From Sphingopyxis sp. (GTDB lineage: Bacteria > Pseudomonadota > Alphaproteobacteria > Sphingomonadales > Sphingomonadaceae), in NCBI GenBank assembly GCA_002733865.1, contig NVXM01000008.1, forward strand, positions 92,979 through 156,978: a stretch of 64,000 bases of DNA, in the 5' to 3' direction. Position 1 is the first letter of the stretch. Each line of letters starts with the position of its first letter. A program made the position numbers and the translations under genes. Shown one piece after another: positions 19,000-27,792 of the stretch. The notes under the pieces were generated by a model. The model was not told where the DNA came from and did not search any database. It saw only the letters and a list, made by a program, of their open reading frames with translations.

Positions 19000-19794
19000 T
19001 CAGCCGGGCTTGCGAAAACGCATGACAATGCGGTCGGTCTGCCCCCGCACCGCCGGATCAAAAACATTCAACTCCAGATCATCATCGGGATTGGCGAACA
19101 TATCGCTTTCACCATCGAGGACAAATCCGGCCTTCAGGAAATCGGAACGCACCGTTGTCGGATCGATACGGTGGGTTTTTTCAACCACGGCCCTCGTGTC
19201 GCCCGGCGAACCCACATGATCGATGACGGCAACGATACCGCCCGGCTTCATCCCCACAAACAGATTGGACAACACGGCGACCGGATTCATTTTCTCGAAT
19301 TTATATTCTTCGCTTTCCCAGTAAAAGTCATGATAGATCAGGTGCAGCATGGCAAAATCGATGCTGTCGGGCGCTGGCTTGTAATCCGGCAGTTGCGACG
19401 GCACCATCTTCACATTGGGTTGCCGCTCCGCGACTCCGGCCCATTTTGCCTTGGACTGTTCGCTCGTCGTAAATTGCGGCGGATTGACCGCGGTTACCGA
19501 TCCCTCCGGACCGACAACGCGCCCCATGATCTCGCTATAATAGCCGCCGCCAGCAAACAGATCGACCACGGTATCCCCGCTTTCAAGCCCCATGAATTCA
19601 AGCACTTCAGCCGGCTTGCGGCTGTCATCAAGCTTGATATCGGCTTGATCGCGGCCCGGATCAGACACGGCCGCTTCGAAATCGGGTCCGGTCTCGGCGG
19701 AATCGCCCGCCGGTGCGGCTGGCGTCGCTCCTGCATAAACCGGAGCGGCAACCATGGCACAAGTCGCCAGGGCAAGTAGAATAGATGCGCGCAT
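19000..19794 (-). CDS. Exported SAM-dependent methyltransferase-like protein (COG4798-like)
   Basis: A signal peptide (MRASILLALATCAMVAAPVYAG) precedes a class I methyltransferase-like fold. Motifs are EFMGLESGDTVVDLFAGGGYYSEIM near residue 75, PEGSVTAVNPPQF, and MLHLIYHDFYWES with GGIVAVIDHVGSPGD. GGGGAG lies about 9 bases before the ATG at 19794. Longer in-frame starts would destroy the signal peptide. Predicted methyltransferases with export signals form a known but uncharacterised family. A periplasmic location is odd because SAM is cytoplasmic. It stands alone on the minus strand; function unknown. Confidence 0.8.
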   Translation of the reverse strand: MRASILLALATCAMVAAPVYAGATPAAPAGDSAETGPDFEAAVSDPGRDQADIKLDDSRKPAEVLEFMGLESGDTVVDLFAGGGYYSEIMGRVVGPEGSVTAVNPPQFTTSEQSKAKWAGVAERQPNVKMVPSQLPDYKPAPDSIDFAMLHLIYHDFYWESEEYKFEKMNPVAVLSNLFVGMKPGGIVAVIDHVGSPGDTRAVVEKTHRIDPTTVRSDFLKAGFVLDGESDMFANPDDDLELNVFDPAVRGQTDRIVMRFRKPG

Positions 19795-19950
19795 GATTTT
19801 ATCTCCCCTAAATATGGGCAGCAACATGAACCGGAGAGTGATTTTGCACAAGCGGTTGCCAAGTCGTTTGTCTACGGCGGCCAGCCGTTGGTCGAAACGA
19901 CAATCTCTCGCCGATCAGGCGGCGCGTTTACTGATCTTGTCGAGTTCCGG

Positions 19951-20238
19951 TCAGCTGGCACGGCGCACGTCCTCCAGATCATAGTCGATCTGCAGTCCCA
20001 GAAAAAATCCCTCGGTTATTCCGAAATAGCGGGCAAGCCGAATATCGACATTGGCATCGACCGGCCGATCGCCGACAAGGATCGCGTTAAGCTGCTCGAT
20101 ATCCAGCCCGGCACCGTCAGCGACTTCCGCAACCGGTATTTCGCTGCCAATCAGATAATCTTCGCGCAGGATATCGCCCGGGTGAACATTGTCCAGACGG
20201 TCTTCATCCCCTGTGATAGTCCTCGATCCGGACATCAT
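19951..20238 (-). CDS. HigA-like XRE-family antitoxin, no toxin partner
   Basis: A 95-residue helix-turn-helix protein with NVHPGDILREDYLIGSEIPV, then EVADGAGLDIEQLNAILVGDRPVDANVDIRLARYFGITEGFFLGLQ, split here only by a short gap. HPGDIL plus the RLARYFG..G.FL block is the signature of HigA-family antidotes. It begins directly after the uvrB stop; GGAG lies 6 bases before the ATG at 20238, though an ATG at 20250 is also in frame. A HigB-type toxin normally precedes HigA. Here uvrB does, so this is an orphan, perhaps a plain repressor (inference). Confidence 0.8.
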   Translation of the reverse strand: MMSGSRTITGDEDRLDNVHPGDILREDYLIGSEIPVAEVADGAGLDIEQLNAILVGDRPVDANVDIRLARYFGITEGFFLGLQIDYDLEDVRRAS

Positions 20239-20250
20239 GCGCATCTCCAT

Positions 20251-22428
20251 CTACATCTTCCGCTGCACTTTGCCATAACCCATCTTGCGCGTCCCCGGCC
20301 TGCCTTCGGTTGAGCGCCCCTTCGGCTGCGCGACCTGGAGATCGGCGGGCAGGCCCAGTTCTTCGGCTTCCAGCTTGCGGATTTCGTCGCGCAGGCGGCC
20401 TGCGGTTTCGAACTCCAGATCGGCGGCGGCATCGCGCATCTGTTTTTCGAGGCTTTCGATATGGGCTCTGAGATTGTGACCAACCGGATGGCCCGCTTCG
20501 ACATCGACGGCACCGGTGACCATATCCTTGGCCGTTGCATGGGCGACGATATCGCCGATATTCTTCTTGATCGATTGTGGCGTGATGCCGTGCTCCAGAT
20601 TATATTCGACCTGCTTCTCGCGGCGGCGGTCGGTTTCGCTGATCGCGCGCTCCATCGATCCGGTCATCCGGTCGGCGTAGAGAATCACCCGGCCATCGAC
20701 GTTCCGCGCCGCCCGGCCAATGGTCTGGATCAGCGAGGTCTCGCTGCGCAGGAAACCCTCCTTGTCGGCGTCGAGAATCGCCACCAGCCCGCACTCGGGA
20801 ATATCCAGCCCTTCGCGCAGCAGGTTGATCCCGACCAGTACATCATAGACCCCCAGCCGGAGATCGCGGATCAGCTCGATCCGTTCCAGCGTCTCGACAT
20901 CGCTGTGCATATAGCGGACCTTGATCCCCGCCTCGTGCATGAACTCGGTCAAATCCTCGGCCATGCGCTTGGTCAGCGTGGTGATCAGTGTGCGATAGCC
21001 CTGCTCTGCGACCTTGCGGCATTCGTTGATCACATCGTCGACCTGATCCTCGACCGGCTTGATCTCGACCGGCGGATCGATCAGCCCGGTGGGGCGAATG
21101 ACCTGCTCGCTGAACACGCCACCGGTCTGTTCCAGCTCCCAGGGGCCCGGCGTCGCCGAGACGCTGACCGTCTGGGGCCGCATCGCGTCCCATTCGTTGA
21201 AACGCAGCGGCCGGTTGTCGATACAGCTCGGCAGTCGGAAGCCATATTCGGCCAGCGTGATCTTGCGGCGGTGATCGCCTTTCGACATGGCCCCGATCTG
21301 GGGGACGGTCTGGTGGCTTTCATCAACGAACAGCAGCGCATTGTCCGGCAGATATTCAAACAGGGTCGGTGGCGGTTCGCCCGGCAGACGCCCGGTCAGA
21401 AAGCGGGAATAATTCTCGATACCCGCGCAGCTGCCGGTGGCGGCGATCATTTCCAGATCGAAATGGGTGCGCTGTTCCAGCCGCTGATGCTCGATCAGCT
21501 TGCCCTCGGCCTCCAGTTCCTTGAGCCGCACGCCCAGCTCCAGCTTGATCGCCTCGGTCGCCTGCTTCATCGTCGGCCCTGGCGTCACATAGTGCGAATT
21601 GGCAAAGATCCGGACGCGATCCAGATGCACGCCCTTCTTGCCGGTCAGCGGGTCAAATTCGACAATATCCTCGATCTCGTCGCCGAAGAAGCTGACCCGC
21701 CAGGCCATATCCTCATAGTGTGACGGGAATATCTCGAGATTGTCGCCGCGCACCCGGAAATTACCGCGGGCAAAGGCCTGATCATTGCGCTTGTACTGCA
21801 GAGCGACCAGCTTGCGGATAATATCCCGCTGATCGACCGCCTGCTCCTTCTTGAGATCGAAGATCATCGCCGAATAGGTCTCGACCGAACCGATACCATA
21901 GAGACAGGAAACCGACGCCACGATGATCACATCATCGCGCTCGAGCAGCGACCGGGTCGCGCTGTGCCGCATCCGGTCGATCGCCTCGTTTACCGAGCTT
22001 TCCTTCTCGATATAGGTATCAGACCGCGCGACATAGGCCTCGGGCTGGTAATAGTCGTAATAAGAGACAAAATATTCGACGGCATTGTCCGGGAAGAAAT
22101 TCTTGAACTCGCCGTACAGCTGCGCCGCCAATATCTTGTTGGGAGCCAGAATCAGCGCCGGCCGCTGCAGCTCGTCTATGATCTTGGCCATGGTGAAGGT
22201 CTTGCCCGAGCCAGTGACGCCGAGCAGCACCTGATCGCGCTCGTCCTCGCGCATGCCCTGTACCAGCTCCCGAATCGCGTCCGGCTGGTCGCCAGCCGGC
22301 TCGAAATCGCTGACCAGCTTGAAGCGTTTTCCGCCTTCGGATTTGTCCGGGCGACTGGGCTTGTGGGGAACGAAATCCTTGCCCGTTTCGGGCTCCGCCA
22401 AGCCCCTTCTGATTACCAATTCTGTCAT
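20251..22428 (-). CDS. uvrB: Excinuclease ABC subunit UvrB
   Basis: UvrB verifies DNA damage handed over by UvrA and recruits UvrC in nucleotide excision repair. Seen are Walker [16 protein letters not shown] near residue 50 and the damage-probing beta-hairpin [19 protein letters not shown]. Also present are DESH of motif [17 protein letters not shown] of motif VI, and a C-terminal UVR domain [17 protein letters not shown]. The start at 22428 gives [14 protein letters not shown] with AGGG upstream; the open frame extends further but without homology. The 725-residue length is normal. A HigA-like gene follows directly. Confidence 0.97.
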   Translation of the reverse strand: MTELVIRRGLAEPETGKDFVPHKPSRPDKSEGGKRFKLVSDFEPAGDQPDAIRELVQGMREDERDQVLLGVTGSGKTFTMAKIIDELQRPALILAPNKILAAQLYGEFKNFFPDNAVEYFVSYYDYYQPEAYVARSDTYIEKESSVNEAIDRMRHSATRSLLERDDVIIVASVSCLYGIGSVETYSAMIFDLKKEQAVDQRDIIRKLVALQYKRNDQAFARGNFRVRGDNLEIFPSHYEDMAWRVSFFGDEIEDIVEFDPLTGKKGVHLDRVRIFANSHYVTPGPTMKQATEAIKLELGVRLKELEAEGKLIEHQRLEQRTHFDLEMIAATGSCAGIENYSRFLTGRLPGEPPPTLFEYLPDNALLFVDESHQTVPQIGAMSKGDHRRKITLAEYGFRLPSCIDNRPLRFNEWDAMRPQTVSVSATPGPWELEQTGGVFSEQVIRPTGLIDPPVEIKPVEDQVDDVINECRKVAEQGYRTLITTLTKRMAEDLTEFMHEAGIKVRYMHSDVETLERIELIRDLRLGVYDVLVGINLLREGLDIPECGLVAILDADKEGFLRSETSLIQTIGRAARNVDGRVILYADRMTGSMERAISETDRRREKQVEYNLEHGITPQSIKKNIGDIVAHATAKDMVTGAVDVEAGHPVGHNLRAHIESLEKQMRDAAADLEFETAGRLRDEIRKLEAEELGLPADLQVAQPKGRSTEGRPGTRKMGYGKVQRKM

Positions 22429-22566
22429 TCGCCCTATATGGAACAAAAAGGGATCAATGTCATCCGTGAAATCCGGCAGTTTCGGGATCGGCGTGATAGA
22501 AATTTTACTTCCACAAATCATCGGCCTAAGATGATGTGGGGAGCAAAATAATTGAGGGATATTGAC

Positions 22567-23109
22567 GTGAAAAAATTACTGGTTTCGGTGGCCGCGATCT
22601 GCCTGATGACGGGCTGCTCGGACAATGGCGCAGACAAGGACGGCGACGGCAAGATTACTGCCGACGAAGTCGCCGAGGAAATGAATGAAGTGAAGCTGGA
22701 GCCCGGCGAATGGGAAAATACGGTAGAGATCGTGGATGTGGCCATTGAGGGTCTGCCCGCGGGAGCACCAGCCGGTATCATGGACAGCATGAAAGGCCAG
22801 ACGACCACGACAAAGTCCTGCATCACCAAGGAACAGGCGGATAATCCCGGAGCAGAATTTTTTGCCGCTCAGGAAGAAACCAATTGTGAGGTCAAGAAAT
22901 TCGATATGAGCGGCGGTAGCGTCTCGTCGGAAATGGCCTGCAGCAATATGGGCGGCAGTCCCGGCAACATGACCTTGGCAATGGAAGGCGAATATGGGCC
23001 AAGCAGCTATGCCATGACCATGACCATGGATGGCGGCGCGGCGGGAATGAAGATGAAAATTTCTTCCAAAAGCAGCGGCAAACGGATTGGCGACTGCCCG
23101 GCCGGATAA
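22567..23109 (+). CDS. DUF3617 lipoprotein with an EF-hand loop
   Basis: Starts at GTG 22567 with GAGGGA 7 bases upstream. A lipoprotein signal ([17 protein letters not shown]) leads into a perfect EF-hand calcium loop, [12 protein letters not shown], at about residues 24-35. A DUF3617 domain follows: [39 protein letters not shown], and [10 protein letters not shown] at the end. DUF3617 proteins are exported, of unknown function and common in sphingomonads. The EF-hand ahead of the domain is the unusual part. It is transcribed divergently from uvrB across about 138 bp. Confidence 0.85.
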   Translation: MKKLLVSVAAICLMTGCSDNGADKDGDGKITADEVAEEMNEVKLEPGEWENTVEIVDVAIEGLPAGAPAGIMDSMKGQTTTTKSCITKEQADNPGAEFFAAQEETNCEVKKFDMSGGSVSSEMACSNMGGSPGNMTLAMEGEYGPSSYAMTMTMDGGAAGMKMKISSKSSGKRIGDCPAG

Positions 23110-23306
23110 TCCCGCTCACCGCAAAACGGATGATATCAAGGCAGGGGCTTATCGCTCCTGCCTTTTTCGTTCGCGCTTCTCATTGTCTATTCGCGACCAT
23201 CGCCACCCAGGGCATTGCATGAATTTGCGCGACTGACAGGTTTCACAGTGTATCCGGATCAATGCCGCGCTATCACTAGGGCGAGACCATGTTCAGGAGA
23301 GAATAG

Positions 23307-23705
23307 ATGATTGCCTATACCATGCTCGGTACCAATGACAAAGAGCGCGCCTTTGCATTTTATGACGCCCTCTTCACCGACACCGATATCAAACGGCTGT
23401 TCAAGACCCCGGCGGGCGGACAGTTTTACGGCAAGGCTCCCGGTGAACCGATGCTCTGTATCACATCCCCCTACGACGAAGCGGATGCCTGTTTCGGCAA
23501 TGGCACGATGGTTGCCCTGCAATGCGCCACCACCGAAGAAGTGGATGCTTTCCACGCCCGCGCACTGGCCCAGGGCGCTGTCAACGAAGGCGATCCGGGC
23601 TGGCGGGCACCCGACATGTTCTATGGCGCCTATTTTCGCGATCCCGATCACAACAAGATTTGTGTGTGCAAAAATAATTTTGCCGCCATTCCCGTTAAAA
23701 GCTGA
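23307..23705 (+). CDS. VOC (glyoxalase/bleomycin-resistance) family protein
   Basis: A 132-residue single-module VOC protein. It begins MIAYTMLGTNDKERAFAFYDALF and ends FYGAYFRDPDHNKICVCKNN, the two ends of the beta-alpha-beta-beta-beta metal-binding fold. An AGGAG site lies 8 bases before the ATG. The enzyme activity cannot be named; family members include dioxygenases, isomerases and resistance proteins. The end of a second VOC gene is visible immediately downstream as a remnant. Confidence 0.88.
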   Translation: MIAYTMLGTNDKERAFAFYDALFTDTDIKRLFKTPAGGQFYGKAPGEPMLCITSPYDEADACFGNGTMVALQCATTEEVDAFHARALAQGAVNEGDPGWRAPDMFYGAYFRDPDHNKICVCKNNFAAIPVKS

Positions 23706-23740
23706 GGCGGAACCTCAATATGTTGCGCTGCAGATGCAGG

Positions 23741-23881
23741 ACCGTCAGCAGGTCCACAGTTCCCATCGAAAGAGCCTGGAATTGCTCTGCAGCGCTGCAA
23801 GGATCAATAGCTTTTTATGCCAACTATTTTCGTGATCCGGACGGCAAGAGGCTTTGCGCTTTTCGGATGGATCCGGCATAG
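23741..23881 (+). pseudogene. Remnant of a second VOC family gene
   Basis: In the frame ending with TAG at 23879-23881 the translation closes with FYANYFRDPDGKRLCAFRM then DPA. This is the characteristic last strand and helix of VOC proteins and parallels YGAYFRDPDHNKICV in the intact gene just upstream. Further 5' in the same frame the match fades, and there is no start codon, ribosome site or room for a full domain. It therefore looks like the tail of a decayed or deletion-fused VOC gene. Confidence 0.7.
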
Positions 23882-23906
23882 AGAGCCAAATTACAGGGGA
23901 AAAATC

Positions 23907-25250
23907 ATGAAACATCTATTGGCTTTGGCCGCAACAACCGCTTTCATCTGGGCCGCACCGGTGGTGGCACAAAATAGCTCGACTTCGCCCGATCTGGCAG
24001 AAGCGATCGCTGCGGACTATGACAACGAACTGGAAGCGCTGTTTCTCGATTTCCACAAGCACCCGGAACTATCCTACAAGGAAACGCGTACCGCCGGAAT
24101 CATCGCCAAACAATGGCGCGAGGCTGGATTTACCGTCACCGAAAATGTCGGCGGCACCGGCGTGGTTGCGGTGATGAAAAATGGCGACGGTCCGACGCTG
24201 ATGCTGCGCGCGGACATGGACGGTCTGCCGCTGGTCGAGGATAGCGGTCTCGACTATATGTCGACCGTGAAACAGGTCAGCATCGACGGCGAGGAAAAGC
24301 CGGTGATGCATGCCTGCGGCCACGATGTGCACATCACCTCGCTGATCGGCACCGCAAACCAGATGGCGGCTAGGAAGGATCAGTGGTCCGGCACTCTGGT
24401 GCTGATCGCGCAGCCAGCCGAGGAACGCATTGGCGGCGCCAAGCTGATGATGGATGACGGCCTCTATACGCGTTTTCCCAAGCCCGATTATGCGATGGCG
24501 TTTCACGTGTCCGCCGACACCCCGACCGGACAGCTGGCGCTGGACGAGGGCATCAAGAGCAGCTCGTCCGACAGCGTCGATATCATTGTCCACGGCGTCG
24601 GCGCGCATGGCGCTTCGCCGCACCGCGGCAAGGATCCGATCGTGATGGGCGCGGAAATCATCATGGCGCTGCAGACGATCGTCAGCCGCGAAATCGCGCC
24701 GCTCAAGCCCGGCGTGATCACCGTCGGATCGTTCCACAGCGGCTTCAAGCACAATATCATTTCGGACAAGGCGACGATGCAGCTGACCGTTCGCTCGGAT
24801 GACGAGGAGACGCGGGCCAAATTGCTGGAGGGAATCAAGCGCATTGCGACCAATGTCGGGCGGATGAACGGCTTGCCCGAAGACAAGCTTCCCGAAGTAT
24901 TGGTGTCCCATGAATCGACCCCGGCCAATTATAACGACGCAGCGCTGACCAAGCGGGTGAAAGCCGTGTTTGCCGAGCGCTTCGGCGAAGAGGTGTTCGA
25001 CGAAAAACCGCGCGAAGGCATGGGCGCGGAGGATTTTGCCTATTTCGTAGAGCCCAATACCGATGTCCCCGGCGTCTATTTCTCGGTCGGTGGCACGCCG
25101 CAGGCCGATTTTGACCGCGAGAAGGCTGGCGGGCCGCCAGTGCCTTCCCATCACTCGCCCTTCTTCAAGATCGCGCCGCGCGAATCGGTGACCCTCGGGA
25201 CCGAGGCGATGACGGCTGCGGCACTCGAACTGCTGGCAAAAGATGAGTGA
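23907..25250 (+). CDS. Exported M20-family amidohydrolase
   Basis: A zinc hydrolase of the M20/hippurate hydrolase type that cleaves N-acyl amino acids or small amides, here exported (signal MKHLLALAATTAFIWAAPVVAQ). Motifs seen are LMLRADMDGLPL, HACGHDVHITSLIGTA, AQPAEERIGGAK, the dimerisation domain GVGAHGASPHRG and GMGAEDFAYF. AGGGGA lies upstream of the ATG at 23907; the open frame runs further 5' through the VOC remnant but without homology. It overlaps the next amidohydrolase gene by 8 bp, so the two probably act together on exogenous acylated amino acids or peptides (inference). Confidence 0.9.
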   Translation: MKHLLALAATTAFIWAAPVVAQNSSTSPDLAEAIAADYDNELEALFLDFHKHPELSYKETRTAGIIAKQWREAGFTVTENVGGTGVVAVMKNGDGPTLMLRADMDGLPLVEDSGLDYMSTVKQVSIDGEEKPVMHACGHDVHITSLIGTANQMAARKDQWSGTLVLIAQPAEERIGGAKLMMDDGLYTRFPKPDYAMAFHVSADTPTGQLALDEGIKSSSSDSVDIIVHGVGAHGASPHRGKDPIVMGAEIIMALQTIVSREIAPLKPGVITVGSFHSGFKHNIISDKATMQLTVRSDDEETRAKLLEGIKRIATNVGRMNGLPEDKLPEVLVSHESTPANYNDAALTKRVKAVFAERFGEEVFDEKPREGMGAEDFAYFVEPNTDVPGVYFSVGGTPQADFDREKAGGPPVPSHHSPFFKIAPRESVTLGTEAMTAAALELLAKDE

Positions 25251-26985
25251 TCGCGAGATGTTTCTGCGGCCTTTGCAAAAGGCGCTGGTCACCGCGGCTA
25301 TGCTGCTGGCCACCTCCTGCACAACGGTCGCAGAAACCGATATCGCACCGCTTGCCGAGGCGCAGTCTTTTGATATCCTGATCGACAATGGCCTGATCGT
25401 CGATGGCAGCGGCGCTGCGCCCTATGTCGGCGACGTCGCCATCCGCGGCGACCGGATCGTGGCGGTCTCGCCGGAAATTGCCGGCAATGCCAGGCGCGTA
25501 ATCGACGCGCGCGGTTTGGCCGTGGCTCCCGGTTTTATCAACATGCTGAGCTGGGCAGCCGATTCATTGATCGCCGATGGTGCCGGTGAAAGCGATATCC
25601 GGCAGGGCGTGACGCTGGAAGTCTTCGGCGAGGGCCGTTCAGAGGCGCCCTTGACCGACAAGGCAGCGCAAACCGAAGAAAGCGGCCAGGGAGACATTCG
25701 CTATCCGGTCAGCTGGCGCAGCCTGGATGAATATTTCGACTTTATCGAGAAGCGCGGCATTGCGCCAAATATCGCCACCTTTGTCGGCGCGACCACGGTG
25801 CGGGTCAATACGCTCGGCTATGACGACATTGATCCCGATCCCGCCCAGCTCGACGCCATGCGGACGATGGTGCAGGAAGCCATGGATGACGGCGCGATGG
25901 GTGTCGGCAGCTCGCTGATCTATGCCCCGGCCAGCTATGCCGATACGCCCGAGCTGATCGCGCTGGCGACCGAATCGGCGCGTTGTGGCGGCATGTATAT
26001 CAGCCACATGCGCAACGAGAGCGATCATGTTCTGGAAGCTATCGATGAACTTATCGAGATTTCCGAGAAATCCGGCGGCCCTGCCGAAATCTACCATCTG
26101 AAACAGGCCGGCAAGGACAATTGGGGCAAACTCGACGCCATTATCGCAAAAGTCGAAGCCGCGCGCGCGAACGGGCAGCGGATCACCGCCAATATGTACA
26201 CCTATACCGCTGGTTCCACCGGGCTTGATGCTGCGATGCCGACCTGGGTGCAGGAAGGCGGCTATGCGCAATGGAAGAAACGGCTGCAGGACCCCGCCAT
26301 CCGCAAGCGGGTGCTCGCCGAAATGAGCGGCAAGCCGGACGGCTGGGAAAATCTCTTCTACCATGCCGGCCCGGACAAGATGATGCTGGTCGGCTTCAAG
26401 AATGATAAGCTGAAGCCGCTCACCGGCAAGACCCTGGCCGAGGTCGCGGCGATGCGCGGCACCAGCCCCGCCGAAACCGCGATCGATCTGGTGATCGAGG
26501 ATGGCAGCCGGGTGCAGGTCGTCTATTTCCTGATGGACGAAGAGAATGTCGCCCGCCAGACCGCCCTGCCCTGGATGGCCTTTGGTTCCGATGCCGGAGC
26601 CCAGGCTCCGCGCGGCGTATTCCTGAAATCCTCCACCCATCCCCGTGCCTATGGCAATTTCGCCCGGCTGCTCGGCAAATATGTCCGCGAGGAACAGCGG
26701 ACGAGTCTGGCCGATGCGGTGCGGCGCCTGACCAGCATGCCGGCGAGCCATCTGGGTCTGAAGGATCGCGGCAGTCTGGCTGCTGGCCGATATGCCGATG
26801 TCGTCGTCTTTGATCCGGCGACCATTGCCGATACCGGGACCTATGCAGAGCCACAGCAATTTGCCGTCGGAATGCACCATGTCATTGTCAACGGCCAACC
26901 GGTGCTGCGTAACGGAGAAATGACGGGCGCTCGCCCCGGCCGCGCAGTGCGCGGACCCGGCTGGAAGAAATGCCCGCCGCGTTAA
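25243..26985 (+). CDS. N-acyl-D-amino-acid deacylase-like amidohydrolase, lipoprotein
   Basis: A 580-residue amidohydrolase-superfamily protein with a lipoprotein signal (LLATSCTT). The N-terminal strand region FDILIDNGLIVDGSGAAP and the metal ligands in MYISHMRNE, EIYHLKQAG and AFGSDAGAQ match D-aminoacylases. After PGFIN, however, the sequence reads MLSWAADSLI where typical members have an HxH metal pair. This variant is known in a subclass and implies a reduced metal site. It is translationally coupled to the M20 hydrolase. Substrate not determinable. Confidence 0.85.
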   Translation: MSDREMFLRPLQKALVTAAMLLATSCTTVAETDIAPLAEAQSFDILIDNGLIVDGSGAAPYVGDVAIRGDRIVAVSPEIAGNARRVIDARGLAVAPGFINMLSWAADSLIADGAGESDIRQGVTLEVFGEGRSEAPLTDKAAQTEESGQGDIRYPVSWRSLDEYFDFIEKRGIAPNIATFVGATTVRVNTLGYDDIDPDPAQLDAMRTMVQEAMDDGAMGVGSSLIYAPASYADTPELIALATESARCGGMYISHMRNESDHVLEAIDELIEISEKSGGPAEIYHLKQAGKDNWGKLDAIIAKVEAARANGQRITANMYTYTAGSTGLDAAMPTWVQEGGYAQWKKRLQDPAIRKRVLAEMSGKPDGWENLFYHAGPDKMMLVGFKNDKLKPLTGKTLAEVAAMRGTSPAETAIDLVIEDGSRVQVVYFLMDEENVARQTALPWMAFGSDAGAQAPRGVFLKSSTHPRAYGNFARLLGKYVREEQRTSLADAVRRLTSMPASHLGLKDRGSLAAGRYADVVVFDPATIADTGTYAEPQQFAVGMHHVIVNGQPVLRNGEMTGARPGRAVRGPGWKKCPPR

Positions 26986-27000
26986 GGCAACGCAAACCCA

Positions 27001-27348
27001 ATGGCAGCCGAACTGACCCGCGCGCAGATTGAGCATTTGACGCAGGCATTGCGCGACCAGCAGGCCGAGCTGAAGGCCCGAGAAAAGGACGGTGCCAGCT
27101 GGCGCGGACCGGTCGAGCTCGATCAGCAAAGTGTCGGACGGCTGTCGCGAATGGACGCGATGCAGCAGCAGGAAATGGCGCAGGCCGAAGCGCGACGCCG
27201 AGTCAGCGATCTGGCGAGAATCGAAATGGCGCTGCTTCGCATCACCGAAGGCGAATATGGCTGGTGCGCGGAATGTGGCGAACCAATCGCCTATCGACGC
27301 CTCGAAATCGATCCTGCAGCGCATTTGTGCATCGGTAGCGCGCACTGA
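27001..27348 (+). CDS. TraR/DksA-family C4 zinc-finger-like protein
   Basis: Short protein (115 residues) with an N-terminal helical pair (QIEHLTQALRDQQAEL, then RVSDLARIEMALLRI) and a C-terminal zinc-finger region. That region reads WCAECGEPIAYRRLEIDPAA, then HLCIGSAH. DksA-like proteins have CxxC-x17-CxxC; here the fourth cysteine is serine (AGC instead of TGC). Zinc may be bound by three cysteines or not at all. Likely binds the RNA polymerase secondary channel or is a general stress protein (inference). It follows the amidohydrolase gene by 15 bp. Confidence 0.85.
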   Translation: MAAELTRAQIEHLTQALRDQQAELKAREKDGASWRGPVELDQQSVGRLSRMDAMQQQEMAQAEARRRVSDLARIEMALLRITEGEYGWCAECGEPIAYRRLEIDPAAHLCIGSAH

Positions 27349-27397
27349 CACCTGCCCGACTCCGTCAAACTTGTATGCCAGCGATCCTTCCGCGCGA

Positions 27398-27427
27398 TTG
27401 ACATGCAACCATATAGTTGCATATAAA
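27398..27427 (+). promoter_or_regulatory. Promoter with embedded palindrome for the ArsR-SRPBCC operon
   Basis: TTGACA at 27398-27403 is a perfect -35. TATAAA at 27422-27427 is a good -10 with an 18-bp spacer. The palindrome ATGCAAC-N6-GTTGCAT at 27403-27422 fills the spacer, and its centre ATAT is also symmetric. Transcription would start close to the ATG at 27433, which has no Shine-Dalgarno sequence, implying a leaderless message repressed by the ArsR protein it encodes. Confidence 0.75.
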
Positions 27428-27432
27428 ATGGC

Positions 27433-27792
27433 ATGTCCGATATCTTCGCCGCACTTGCCGACACAAACCGCCGCGATCTGCTGGATCGACTGTTCCTCAA
27501 AAACGGCCAGAACCTGAGCGACTTGCATCGCGGCACGGGCATGTCACGCCAGGCAGTGGCCAAACATCTGCAGATTCTGGAAGCCGCCAATCTCGTCTCC
27601 GTTCACTGGCAGGGACGGGAAAAAATGCATTATCTCAACCCGGTTCCGCTCGGCGAGATCGTCCATCGCTGGGTCGGCAAGTTTGAGGACGCGCGGATTG
27701 GCGCCCTCACCGATTTCAAGCAGCAGATGGAAAATGCTTCCAATTCTTCCACGAACAGCAAGCCACAGGAGAAACGCCATGCCGGCCGATGA
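27433..27792 (+). CDS. ArsR/SmtB-family transcriptional regulator
   Basis: A 119-residue winged-helix protein: MSDIFAALADTNRRDLLDRL, GMSRQAVAKHLQILEAANLV, then WQGREKMHYLNPVPLGEI. It belongs to the non-metal ArsR subgroup that is regularly paired with an SRPBCC/AHSA1 gene. The ATG lies about 6 bp after the -10 element, with no ribosome site. It overlaps the SRPBCC gene by 14 bp. It probably represses its own operon through the palindrome at 27403-27422; ligand unknown. Confidence 0.92.
   Translation: MSDIFAALADTNRRDLLDRLFLKNGQNLSDLHRGTGMSRQAVAKHLQILEAANLVSVHWQGREKMHYLNPVPLGEIVHRWVGKFEDARIGALTDFKQQMENASNSSTNSKPQEKRHAGR
27734..27755 (+). repeat. 22-bp direct repeat, copy 1 (copy 2 at 58192-58213)
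   Basis: These 22 bases within the 3' part of the ArsR gene recur exactly, in the same orientation, at 58192-58213 upstream of a VOC gene. Both copies lie 20-35 bases before the ATG of a small-domain protein. An exact match of this length is unlikely by chance. Confidence 0.7.

Noticed and set aside
20461..21723. A 420-codon open frame opposite uvrB
   Set aside because: uvrB motifs are complete on the minus strand; the antisense frame is compositional.
25639..27528. A 629-codon open frame on the minus strand across the D-aminoacylase, DksA-like and ArsR genes
   Set aside because: It crosses three genes with recognised protein families on the other strand and shows no motif of its own.
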